DNA from: Centropus unirufus
Lineage: Eukaryota; Chordata; Aves; Cuculiformes; Centropidae
Length of the DNA stretch: 64,000 bases
Direction of reading: 5' to 3'
Assembly: GCA_013397695.1 (NCBI GenBank)
Contig: VYZI01000387.1
Coordinates: forward strand, 190,506 to 254,505
Made by a program: the position numbers and the translations under genes. The notes beneath the pieces are model-generated. The model was not told the DNA's origin, did not search any database, and saw only the letters and a program-made list of their open reading frames with translations. Shown in pieces: positions 26,671-36,744 of this stretch (positions within the stretch are counted from its first letter, which is position 1; each line of letters starts with the position of its first letter).

Positions 26671-27963
26671 TCATTTTTTCTTTTGAAGCTTTTGAATGGT
26701 TCTCTTCACCCACCGGTCCTTGGGGTTTGCGCAGATCTTGACACCAGTAGCACTCACAATCCTGTAGCAAGAAAGCGAGGAGAGCGAGCTGTGAGTCCTC
26801 CTCTTCCCCATGCACTACTTCCCCCTTCTTTGTAAATACTCCCATCCTGGGTGGAGGCTTGGAAATTACTTCCAGCAGCCTCTGCCCTGCTCGTGCCAGG
26901 CTGATGGTGCATCTCTGAATCTTCCCAAACCCCTGGCATTAGCAGAAAGTACCGAGAACATATTTCTCCCCCTCTGCCCACCTCAGAGCTGCTCTCCTAG
27001 GGCAGCCCCTCAGCCACACACGCTCCTCGTTGGGCAGAATGAGGCAGGGGGAGCTGCCCTGGCTCCCGGCCGTGCCACCGTGCCAGGGATAGGGGCGAAC
27101 CCCAGGGCTACTCACACAACTGCGGGCAAGGAGCAGTCTCTGGGTGTCTCGTAGAAACTCTGAACGAAGCGGATGGGTTTCTGTGCATACTCGAAGCAGC
27201 ATTCGATGGGCATGAAGTGGGCTGCGAAGGGAAGGGAGGGACATTGAACACCCTTGGAAGAATTTTACAACTGATTGCATTGCCAGAAATGACACTGGGA
27301 CTCGGGACACAGACCATGGAGCTTCTCTGCAGCTCCCCCAGCAGCACACGGTGGGGATTCATTGACCCTCACAGCAGCGAGCACAGGACCGGGAAACATC
27401 AGGGGAATGGAGCAGGACACAGCACCCCTTGGCTCCCCTCGCTGCAGCTGCCCAAGAGCACCGTGCTGGGGCAGGGCACCCACTCCGGGGAATGGCACTT
27501 TGGGGGTTCCAAGGCAAGGCACAGCTTGCAGGGTGTTTCGGAAAGCTCGAAATAGCCACACGTGCCCCTGACTTCCAACCCACTTTTTCATCCAGAATGG
27601 GGAATAGATGCCAGAGCACCCTCCAAGCTCCCACAGCATCTCCCCAAACCCCAAGGTCTCCCCTGCAGAGGAACCTCTCTGTTTCGCAAGGGCACAGCTC
27701 ACACCACTGGCCCTGCAGCCCCTTTCTCCATCCTCCCCTGCACCCCAGGATGTGCAGCCCTGCCCTGCCCAGGAGTTGCTCCTCCTGCCAGCGGCACCAT
27801 CCCCACTCCACGCTGCCCTTTCCTGGCTGACCTTCCCAACAGGTTTTCCCCAGTGGGGACCCTGAGCCATAACCCATGGTGATGGCCCAGCCTTACCTGC
27901 AGCGAGGTGCAGGGAGAAGGTGAGGAGCATCACGAGCAGCAGGACTGTCCTTGCAGCAGCCAT
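26671..27963 (-). CDS. CCL17: CC chemokine, CCL17-like, complete (87 residues)
   Basis: Three exons on the minus strand: 27963-27897, 27221-27116 and 26761-26671, with GT-AG introns in phases 1 and 2, the canonical CC chemokine gene structure. The first 22 residues form a hydrophobic signal peptide (ARTVLLLVMLLTFSLHLAA). The mature protein has adjacent cysteines in PIECCFEYA, the third in RDCSLPAVV and the fourth in KICANPKDRWV, with a basic C-terminal helix ending KLQKKK. CC chemokines are secreted and attract leukocytes through G-protein-coupled receptors. The family is certain. The CCL17 assignment rests on its position near CX3CL1 and PLLP and on general resemblance, so CCL22 or a lineage-specific member is possible. 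The start is the only ATG that gives a signal peptide in frame with exon 2. Exon 1 also reads open into intron 1, which is incidental. Confidence 0.93.
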
Positions 27964-28046
27964 GGCAGCGGTGTTAGGGCTCTTCCTCTGCCCTGCTTTG
28001 TGCTGCCTTGTCCAGTGTCTGGGGCTTTGCCTCTGGCCCCGCTGGA

Positions 28047-28138
28047 ATTTATCCACTGCACACCACCCACTCTAACCATGTTCTCAAGAGTTCTGGACCT
28101 GTTCTAAGAAGTCTGTTCCCAGGGATGAGGGGATTTCT
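28047..28138 (-). promoter_or_regulatory. Candidate promoter elements of the CCL17-like gene
   Basis: On the minus strand an ATAAAT box (28047-28052) lies 84 bases upstream of the start codon, in a suitable place for a TATA-like element. A near-consensus kappaB motif (GGGGATTTCT on the + strand, 28129-28138, one mismatch) lies about 166 bases upstream. The kappaB site aligns with a perfect one in the dead copy at 31780. NF-kappaB control is common for CC chemokines; its use here is inferred. Confidence 0.4.
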
Positions 28139-28470
28139 GTTGTTTATTCTGGGGGACGCGCGTCCAGTGATGTGTGGAAGAGGCAGAGGAGCAGCGCAGC
28201 CACTTCTGCTTTCTGCAGAAAAGCCACAAGGATGCGAGGTGCCTCCAGAAAGTTTTGGAGGATCTGAGATTTACCCAGGAAAGCAGCCTAAAACCAACTT
28301 CGTGTGAAGGTGAGACATCACACGTAATGCCTGCCTGCCTCTGACCCAACCTTTGAGCAGGAACAGGTCATTGATGGCTTTAGCTTGTTTGCCCGAATCA
28401 AAGTCAAGGGACTGGTGAGCCCCCTCGGCCACCTTGGCCATCCCAGGGGTGCTGGGTTAGGCTGGAGCAC

Positions 28471-28643
28471 GGGATGGGATGGGATGGGATGGGATGGGAT
28501 GGGATGGGATGGGATGGGATNNNNNNNNNNNNNNNNNNNNNNNNNNNNNNNNNNNNNNNNNNNNNNNNNNNNNNNNNNNNNNNNNNNNNNNNNNNNNNNN
28601 NNNNNNNNNNNNNNNNNNNNNNNNNNNNNGGGATGGGATGGAT
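28471..28643. repeat. (GGGAT)n microsatellite with a gap inside
   Basis: Ten perfect GGGAT units run from 28471 to 28520, then the assembly breaks off, and two further units resume at 28630. GGG runs separated by two bases fit the G-quadruplex pattern on the + strand. True length is unknown. Confidence 0.95.
28521..28629. other. Assembly gap (109 N)
   Basis: A run of 109 undetermined bases inside the GGGAT repeat. The size may be an estimate. Confidence 1.
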
Positions 28644-30844
28644 GTTGCCAGGCAGGAAAAGACACTTTGGATAGAACTAGGAGGGGCCCGGGAGCAGAGA
28701 TGATTTTAGTGGGTTCAGAAAACAATATAGAAGGGGAAAAAAGGGGACAACAGCAACCGGGCACCTGAGGAGAGTCTGGTCTGATCCCAAGTCTGGCCTC
28801 CAGCCTTGCCTCTGCCTCTCACACTGGCAATGGGATCAAAATGGGAAGGTCAGAGGGACAAAAGCTTGTGGCCATCAGACAGGTCAGCGCCAGTCATTTC
28901 TGCAGGGACATGGGATGAACCCCACCACGAACCCAGAGGGGACCCTGAGGGCAGAGGAAGCCCAGACAGAGAAGGCAGCTCCGCAGGGCGCTGTAGTGGA
29001 CATCAGTCCAGCTCCTCCACGCAGGGATCTAGGAAGGCGAGATGCTGCTGCAGTTTGTGCGCAAGGGGTGGTGAGGACGCAGTGGAAACCCACACGAGAT
29101 GAGGGTGAGTGGGGGCAGGAAAAGGGACCCAGCTGTGGCTCCAGAATGGGGCAAGCCAGGGATTCTGGGAGGAGAAAAAAGGTAAAAACAGGCTTCCTTG
29201 AAGATTATCTCATGTTTCCACGACTTCGCTGGAAAGAGAAAGCAGAAGGAAGCTAATTAAATGTGCTGACAACTCTAATTTGGAAGGTGACTGCAGAACC
29301 CCACATCTGGTGGCCTGGAGCAGCAGCCGGGTGGCCACGAGGAGAGGTGAGCATGGCACCATTGCTTTCTAATGGCACTTTTCCCTAAGGAAGGCCTCTT
29401 CAGGAAGGAAACACCTGATCCACAGCCCCTGATCCTCCTTCTGCAGTCTCTGCATCCCCCCTGGCTCCCTCACCTTCCCCAAACCCTTGAGCCCAACAAG
29501 CCAAGAGTCACGTCACCTCAAGACATCAGATAACAGCAAAGACCTGCGGTTAAGTGGGAATTGAGCTTTAGAAATTAAAATGGGTAGGCCAGAAGAAAAA
29601 AAAAAACTATTGTAGAGATGGGAAATGTTCTCCGACTCATATGATGCGGGGTTTTTTTGAGTGGGTAAACATGAAAATTATCAGTTTAACAGGGTGTGCT
29701 GATACTCTGCATATGATAAATGCCAAAGAAAATGGAAGAGCACAAGGATGCCGGTCTCCAACACGGATGACATCAAAACCTTTGCTTGAGGAAGCCTTTA
29801 TCGCCACCCAGCACAGCTGGAAATACAAAGGTAAAACTATAGCCATAACCAACTTTCATAAATTCACCAGAGCCTTCTTATTAGGGTTAGGAATAACAGA
29901 ACAGGAAAAGGCATCAGTAAGCGAGTCAAGGGAAATAGCATTACAAACGCTGGGATAGGTGGCCAAAAAAGACTCTACAAGCAGGGGTCAAACGTAGCTC
30001 TCCAGATCAAACGATAATACAGACCCCGTCAGAAGACAATCTGCTGGAGGCCAAAGGAGGGGTATGGGCAGCAGCTGTTTCTGTGCACAATCAAGACAAA
30101 AATAACAGAAATAACAGCAATCCAAAGTCACCTCAAGGTTTTTCATAAGATGGAAAAAAGCCACCATTCTGATGGCCGGGGTCGGACACCAGACATTGGT
30201 GGATGCTCTGGAAATGTTCTTAAGAGATTGTTGAAATCCGTATGCATAGGGCTAACAGCTGCCACCGTAAATCTGTGCATCTGTTGTGCCCGGATCGTGG
30301 CTAAGCAGTGGGCATTGCTCAGTGAGAGCTGAAGTTGATGGCCGTGCAATTGCACAGGAGAGAGAAAGAAATTAAAGCATAATTAAACTCTTTAACATAG
30401 GAATATGAAGGTGGTCCTGGGGTCCAAGGCGTCCCTGCCATGTTCTTCCCTCCCAAGGACCCTGCTTGGAGGGCTGCAGAGGTGGGGGTGTCTCTGGGTC
30501 CAGTCTGTTCCCTGTGGGTCTCATGGGAACAAGGATCAGGTAGGGACCTGCCTCTTCTTCCCTGGCTTCAGCTGTGGCTCCCACACATGCTAACGGGTAG
30601 GAGGGATGCTCCAGGCCAGCCCTTCCCAGGGAACCAGGCAGGACAAGGTTCTGCAAGGACCTGTTCCTGCCCAGGACAGTGGCCGAGAAGCTGGCAGGGA
30701 CCCACATGCCCTGTGGGAATGGGGCAAGAGCCCTCTCACTGGGGCTCCTCCTCTGCCAAGAGGAAAGGTGAAGCTTGGTGAGAAATGAAAGCTAAAATCC
30801 CACTTGTGTACATGTTTTCCTGCCTTCCCTGTGCTCCCCTTCCG
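28644..30844. other. Intergenic, includes an AT-richer island at about 29560-30400
   Basis: No gene is supported. The part from about 29560 to 30400 is visibly richer in A and T than its surroundings. It carries a 105-codon frame (29641-29958, +) and a 60-codon frame with a hydrophobic stretch (30150-30332, +). Neither resembles a family I know. The island could be an old, degraded mobile element, but I see no terminal repeats or target-site duplication. Confidence 0.4.
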
Positions 30845-31627
30845 TTCCCTTTGGCCCTGCACACTGCCCTGGGTACCTGGTGTCCTACAAGGAGCTCACC
30901 CTGCAGTCCGGTTCCTGTAGAGCCTTCAGGAGCCCCAGTGGTCCTTAACTCTTCATGCTGAAAACCAATCATTTGTGGTGGCTGCACAGACCTGGTCTGG
31001 TCTTGTCCCCAGGTGAGACAGTTGGACTGAATCCCTGAGGGCCCAGAGGAAAGCACGGTAGTGGGGATGTTACCAGGACTCACACAACTGCTGAAGAAAA
31101 ATTATTCTTGGGATTTGTGTAGGAGCTCTTCAGGTTGGCCAGACAGAGGTGGGGCTTTATGTAACTGAAGCAACCCTTGGATGGTTTTTAGGGGGCTGGA
31201 AAAGAGAAAGAGATTGTGAACACTTGTTTTCAAAAGAATATTTAAGATCTTCCCCCAGGACAAAGCTGATGATCTGCAGATGCTGCCATGAGGAGCCCCA
31301 CGTGCCCTTCCTTCTTTCAGGAACAGGAGGATGCTCCAGGTTATCGCCCATGGCCACCAGCCCTGGTGCTGCCTTTGCTGAAGCCCCCCAGCCACGGGCA
31401 CTGATTCCATCCTTCCTCGCACCCCAGGACATGCCCTACCCCAGTCAGGGCCCTGCTCCTCCTGCCAGCAGCACCATCCCTGCTCCACGCTGGCGTTTCT
31501 TGCCTGACCTCCTCAACAGGGTGACCCCAAGCCCTGACCCACCGTGGTGGCCCATGAGGTGCCTTATCTCCATCAGAGAGAAAGGGAGGAGCATTGTGAG
31601 CACCAGGACCATCCTTGAACTGGGTAC
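30845..31627 (-). pseudogene. Decayed CC chemokine, duplicate of the CCL17-like gene
   Basis: The order promoter-exon 1-intron 1-exon 2 repeats that of the gene at 26671-27963. Exon 1 remnant 31627-31568 matches base by base (GTGATGCTCCTC in the intact gene against ACAATGCTCCTC), but the start ATG is GTA, about 7 bases are deleted, and the donor GTAAGG is ATAAGG. Exon 2 remnant 31195-31084 keeps a good acceptor and the GTTGT|GTGAGT donor in the same phases, and its last residues SSAVV parallel LPAVV. It has an in-frame TAA as its third codon, GC in place of the CC motif, and no third cysteine. A weaker exon 3 trace (CAGPKG beside the intact CANPKD) lies at about 30845-30914 in another frame. 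Intron 1 is also similar. The gene cannot make a chemokine. Confidence 0.82.
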
Positions 31628-31779
31628 GGAGGCTGGTGAAGGCTCTTCCTCATGGTGTGCTCCTCTGCCTCTTGGGAGCTCAGGCAGGAGGTGCTGCAGT
31701 TGTCCTTCCTACATTAGCCCATTTCCAAAGAGTTTTGGCCAAGTTCAAGTGAAAGCCCTGTGTATTTTTTGTCAGCCAA

Positions 31780-31789
31780 GGGGATTTCC
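31780..31789 (+). promoter_or_regulatory. Consensus kappaB motif upstream of the dead chemokine copy
   Basis: GGGGATTTCC fits the kappaB consensus GGGRNWYYCC exactly. It lies about 153 bases upstream of the mutated start, the same spacing as the one-mismatch motif upstream of the intact gene. It is a relic of the duplicated promoter; any present activity is unknown. Confidence 0.4.
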
Positions 31790-31829
31790 ACACCATGTGG
31801 GATCTTCGGGGTTCTTGACCAAGATGATA

Positions 31830-34800
31830 CCTAGAAAGCCCAAAGAGACTTCGGCACCTTCTGTGTTCACTGGGACGTGTCTGTGGGAAAGGCACAGGGT
31901 CCACAAGGGAAGCAAAATCCACTTCTGCAGAAACATGAAGGGATCCTAAGCCCACAGAGAGGGGATTCGTAGGGATAGGAAAGGCAAAGCCCAGCTTTCC
32001 ATGCAGTCACTCCTCAATCCCAAACAAACACACTGAGGTGGCTGCGTGCCTTGTGAAATCCCTGGGGAGCAGCAAGCAGGAATGCAGTGCCCACTGCTGC
32101 CACCAGCCCTCTGCAGCTCCAGAGCTGCCAAACACTGTCAGAAACTGCATCACATTCCACGTTGTGTTCTTCTCCATAGGAACAAGTGTTTGACCAAAAA
32201 CCCAGGTTTACAGCTGAGAAATATGGGTTGAAAGGAGAAGGATGAAGCCAAGCCCGCCCTTGTAGATGAGGCTGGTGTTGCCCCTTGGCTTCACAGCAGA
32301 GCAGGAGGCTGAGTCAGGCTGAGCCAGGCGGAAGGAAAAGTTGATGCTCGAAGTTCTGAAATATTTTTCTAACATCTTCCTCCCTTTGCAGCCTTGAGGC
32401 CCCCCAGAACCTGCAGAGAGGAGGTCAAGCCTCTCTGTGTTAACGTGGGGATGGCTTCTCTGCACCACGCTCAGACCTTCCCTCCTCACCCAGCCCCTCA
32501 GAGCCTTCTGCGGGTCCTTGCCCGTTACAAACAGCCCCCACTCTTCAGGTTATTTTCCCATTCTCTTTCTTCCCCAGGTGTCAGTGGAAGCGTGGGGGTT
32601 ATTTTGGGTGGGTGGTCAGGACTGCACAAGTTGGAGTACACCTAGCGGGCAGGGTCAGGGAAGCGGGAAGGGACTGCTCTAGGTGGAGAGGACTTCAAGA
32701 GGTAAAAATACCAGTGGAGACCTTGCTCCTGCAGAGCTGTGCTCGCTTATCTGGCAGAAGATCTGCCCTGGGCTGCTGTTCTTCCCCTTCCTCAGGTTTT
32801 CAAGGCACCGCTATTGCAGCCAGGCAGATTCACGACGCCCCGAAGACCCTTTGATGTTTGTTGTTTTACTTTTTTGGGAAGGGAGAGGTTGACGTGCAGT
32901 CATGAACTGCTGAGTGCTGGAAAATCCCTCTGCTCCTCAGGTTCCCCTCTCATTTGAGTGGGCTCTGAAGAATTTGCCTGTTTACTTAAAAAAATAAGCG
33001 GCATCCTCTTGATTCTGCAAGAGGGGGGAAGCTTGGCTGGCACCTCTGGTGCAGCCTTTGCCAGTGCAGGGAGGAAGGGGCTGGGCAGAATGAGTCCCAC
33101 ATTTAGGAAATGGGGTCTCGGCAGGTAACGGAGTACACACAGCTCTGCTGGAAAACAGCCACGCGGGAGGAAGGTCGCTGAGCATCACGGAGGGTCTGAA
33201 GCACGTCTCCAAGGAGGCGGTGGGGGATTAGGAATAGTCTGTTCCCTATTGCCTTCTGTTCTACCCAGGCAATTTGTCTCTACTCCGCTTAAAATATTCA
33301 ACTTCCTAGTTTTACTTCTATTGAAACCTCAGCTTTCCAAGTGTAAAGCCCCTCCACATTTCCTTGGAATGCTCACTCAAGGGTCTTCCCAACTCCAGCT
33401 TGAAGCTCTACCTGACTCAGGATACAATTGCAAGCCAAAGGTGATGCTCCTTTCCCAGAGCCATCGCTTCCCCTGTGACTCCAGGTACAACTGGGCCGGT
33501 TCCTACAACCCAGGGACACAACTTTAAGAAGTAGGAAGCAAGAGTTTCTTCCAAAGCCCACTTCCTACATCTGGACACTGGGGACCACCGCCTATCGGAA
33601 GGCAGTGATCCAAGCCGCATCCTGTCTGGTAAATCCTGCCTGCAGTCACAAGACATGGAGGCTGCAGGAAGGATGTGTCCAGGATGTGTCCACCTCCAGG
33701 GAATTATCTGCACCGTCTCTGGGCAAACCCACCCCACCGGCCCCGGGGCTGGGCACCATCCCACACCACAAGCAGAGGGATGGGATGGATGCACCTGGAT
33801 CAGAAAGCCACTTCGCTAAGGAAAAGAAACAAAACACGTGTGATACCAGCTTCTCTCACTGAAAATAAGACATTTATCCCTTTTTTCCAGTGAAGTTGAT
33901 TGGCTGCATCGAGAAGTGAAGGATGGAGTTGGGGTGTCAGGAGGGGCTGTCAGTCCCAAGGAAGATTCTGTGCTGGGAATCTGTGAGGCTCCTGTGCCAG
34001 GACCTTTGGAGCTCTTTGAGTCAAAGACAGTAGTGGAGAGCTGCTTTAGCCGAGTTTTACAGCAAAGCGGCAATAACATGGCACAGGGAAGCAATTTCAG
34101 CTAGAGCTGGGAAACCTTTAATGACTTTCTTCTCAACAGAATTAGTCCAGTCAGCTCCAAGAAGGGAGTAGAACAAGTTACAAACTTATTTGTTCCTTAG
34201 TTTTTTATTTAGAATAACAGCCAGCACTCTCAAGAAAAATTAATTCAGTTGAAGGAATGAGAAGAAAAGAATGTATGAACATCTCTAAGTATCATTAAAA
34301 AATAATATTTGTGCTAACTATGGTCTGAGCTGGTGAGCTCTCACACCTCTCCTTGCAAGGCTCTTCTTGCTTTCTTCTCTTTTTTTTTTTAAGATTATTT
34401 TCTTTGTGGTTTTATAGCTCATCTGGCAGAGCTCACAGGTGCTCCAGAAACAAAGTTCCTCCGTCACCCGTGACAGTCACTGAATGGGTAGAACCACAGC
34501 AAGTCCTGACCACCCAAGGGGGACTTCAGCTACAAGAGCAACCCTTGGACAAGCGACAAAACCCTCAGAAAATGGAGATTAAGCAAATGCAAATCGTTCA
34601 AGAACCCCAGCCACACAGCAGAGCCACAATTGCGCAGTGGGAAAGCCAAAAAAAGCCACGGGGCTGTCCTGCGAGGCAGCGTTACCAACGTGTGGTACGT
34701 TAGCTGACCAGAGGCTGCCCTAGGTACGGGGATGTTTAATTAATTAAAAAAAAACCCCACATTGAGCAGGGACAGGCGTGAGTCACAATCGAGTCTCCAA

Positions 34801-36738
34801 CTTGAGAGAGTGGAGGGTCCTGGGGCTGCGCTTCACAGGAATAAACACCCCCTCGTGCAGCATCCCAGAGGGAAAGCAGAGCTTGGAGAAGGTAACGCCA
34901 GAGGGGTCTCACTGCCACATCCAGATCGCGTGGAACAGCAGGAGGGAATGAGCCAGGAGCGAGGGGGATTCCAGCACAGGCTGTGCCCTCACAGCAAGGT
35001 GAGGTCCCACGGGGTCTGAGCAGGAGTTGTGGGGCCAGGTGCTGGTAACAGGGTCTGTCAGCAGCTCCAGACATACCAAAGCGAGAATCCAGACCCAGGA
35101 TCCATTTATGGGATGCCCACTCATCAGCAGGAGACAGGGAAGGGGACAGGGTTACAACACCGAAAGACCCATCCAGGAGATAACATACCTGCAGCACGGG
35201 TCCAAGATCCATCCAAGAGACAGGCTCAGAGCTAGGACATCAGACCGATATTCCTCCAACAGAGCCAAAGAAGGAAATAAAGACCCAAGCCTGAGCTTAA
35301 ATGGGTCACCTGGGCCTTGAGCAGGGGGTGTGGTGTGGGGTTGGAGGGGTGGGAGTCCATCCGCAGGTGAGGCTGGTCAGGCGGGTTAAGGCCAATGAGT
35401 GTCCTCAAGACCCACCACTGTGCCGCCTGACGGATCCTGTGGGGATGTGAAGGCATGGAAGTGAGCCTGAGGGGAGTTTCAGTGACTCTTTGTTCTCATA
35501 ATGTCCACCAAAACAGGCAGTAACGGGGTGGAGAAGGCTTGCACCGATGTGGAGTTGGAAATCAATGTGGGTCACAAGGGATCAGGAGGAGCACACCATG
35601 CCCATGGTCCCTGATGGATCCCAGGGGTTTGGGGGGAAACCTCAAGGCATAAGCAAGAGTCTTGTGTGCCATGTGCAGAAGGCAAGCCATGTCCCACCTG
35701 AGCCTTGGTTTTGGTTATCTCCTGGGCCAAATTCTACACCTGAGGCCGCCCACAGACCTCCGGGAGCGCAGGAAGGTCAAGAGTTGGATGGCCTTTGCAC
35801 TGCCGATGTGGAGAAACCAGGGAGCGGCAGTGAAGAGGATGTGCCACCAGGCAGGGTACCCGAAAGCTCTGCCAGTGCCCCAGAGCCACAGCCGCTGAGC
35901 AGCCCCGCGCTGGCGCCCGCTCTGTCTGCACGTCAGGAATGATTCATCACTGTCGGGGCTGACTTTGGCACAACTCCCTCCTCCCTACCCACCTTCTCCC
36001 TGTGACAGAGCGGAGAGAAAAAAAAAAGGTGCTTTTCTTTCCACAGAGCTAATTACCCTCCCACTGATGACCTTTCTGCCCTGGTGATTCATCTGGGGGA
36101 AGTCTTTGCAGCTCTCACCACCTTCCCAGCCCTCACCACCTTCCCAGGGCACTGGGCAGAGCTGCTGAGCACAAGAGGCTGGCGCAGGAGCAGGATGAGG
36201 GCTCCTGGGATGCCAAGGAGAGCCTCATCCTCTTGCTCCTTCCAGCCCCCCGTTCCAAGCGAGACCCTTGGCTCTGACTCTTGTATCGCCTCTCCCACTT
36301 CTCACTGCTAAAGGAACACAATGCGAGCAGCCCAAAGCCTGCAAGGATTGATCCTAGCTCAGCCCTTGACCTCTGGCCACTTACAGAACCGACCTGGAGC
36401 ATAATGTTTGCTTTCCGTGGGTTCCTGATGGTTGTGGCTTTGCTTAACCAAAAGCGAAAACCCACCTGTTTTTCAGCATTGCCTTAGCAGGATGGGAAAT
36501 GCAACTCCCCGTAGGAAAATATACTCCCTGCAAACTTCTGGCTCGGCTGAAGCCCATGAAGCGTGAAGAGGTGGAGCAATAGCCCAGCGATGCCAGCTTT
36601 GCCACCTCTCAGCAATGCAGGGATATCCCCTGCAGAGCTTAACCACGTGCGTTTGACTCCACTTCTCTGTGGGGACCAGGCTTGGTCACCCAGCCCTGGG
36701 CTGAATCCCCAGAAGACAAGAGATGTTAACACAAGGAC
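31830..36738. other. Intergenic between the chemokine relic and CX3CL1
   Basis: Many short overlapping frames occur on both strands, none with family resemblance. I looked for a third chemokine copy (CC motif, the C-A-x-P segment, signal peptide with phase-1 donor) and found no convincing exon. Confidence 0.5.
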
Positions 36739-36744
36739 TTTATT
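36739..36744 (-). terminator. CX3CL1: Candidate distal polyadenylation signal of CX3CL1
   Basis: AATAAA on the minus strand, about 2.7 kb after the CX3CL1 stop codon. A second AATAAA lies at 38639-38644, about 0.77 kb after the stop. Mammalian CX3CL1 has a long 3' UTR (known), so either or both could be used. The 36745-39412 interval has no other supported gene. Confidence 0.4.

Noticed and set aside
27265..28056. 263-codon minus-strand frame containing the chemokine signal peptide
   Set aside because: It is exon 1 reading through intron 1. The chemokine cysteines come only from the spliced exons, which have good splice sites.
28471..28643. Interstitial telomere repeat
   Set aside because: The unit is GGGAT, five bases, not the vertebrate telomeric TTAGGG hexamer.
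30404..30440. Alternative exon 3 of the chemokine pseudogene (CCCCAGGACC similarity)
   Set aside because: The match is very short and the intron would be twice the length of the live gene's. The trace at about 30850-30914 with a suitable acceptor is better.
31149..31949. 266-codon plus-strand frame
   Set aside because: It runs antisense through the chemokine pseudogene and resembles only the antisense frames over the live gene's intron 1, so it reflects DNA duplication and GC-rich sequence.
32208..32400. Possible third chemokine exon (minus strand, CSAVKPRGNTS)
   Set aside because: There is only one cysteine, the CC spacing and conserved aromatic residues are absent, and no partner exon was found.
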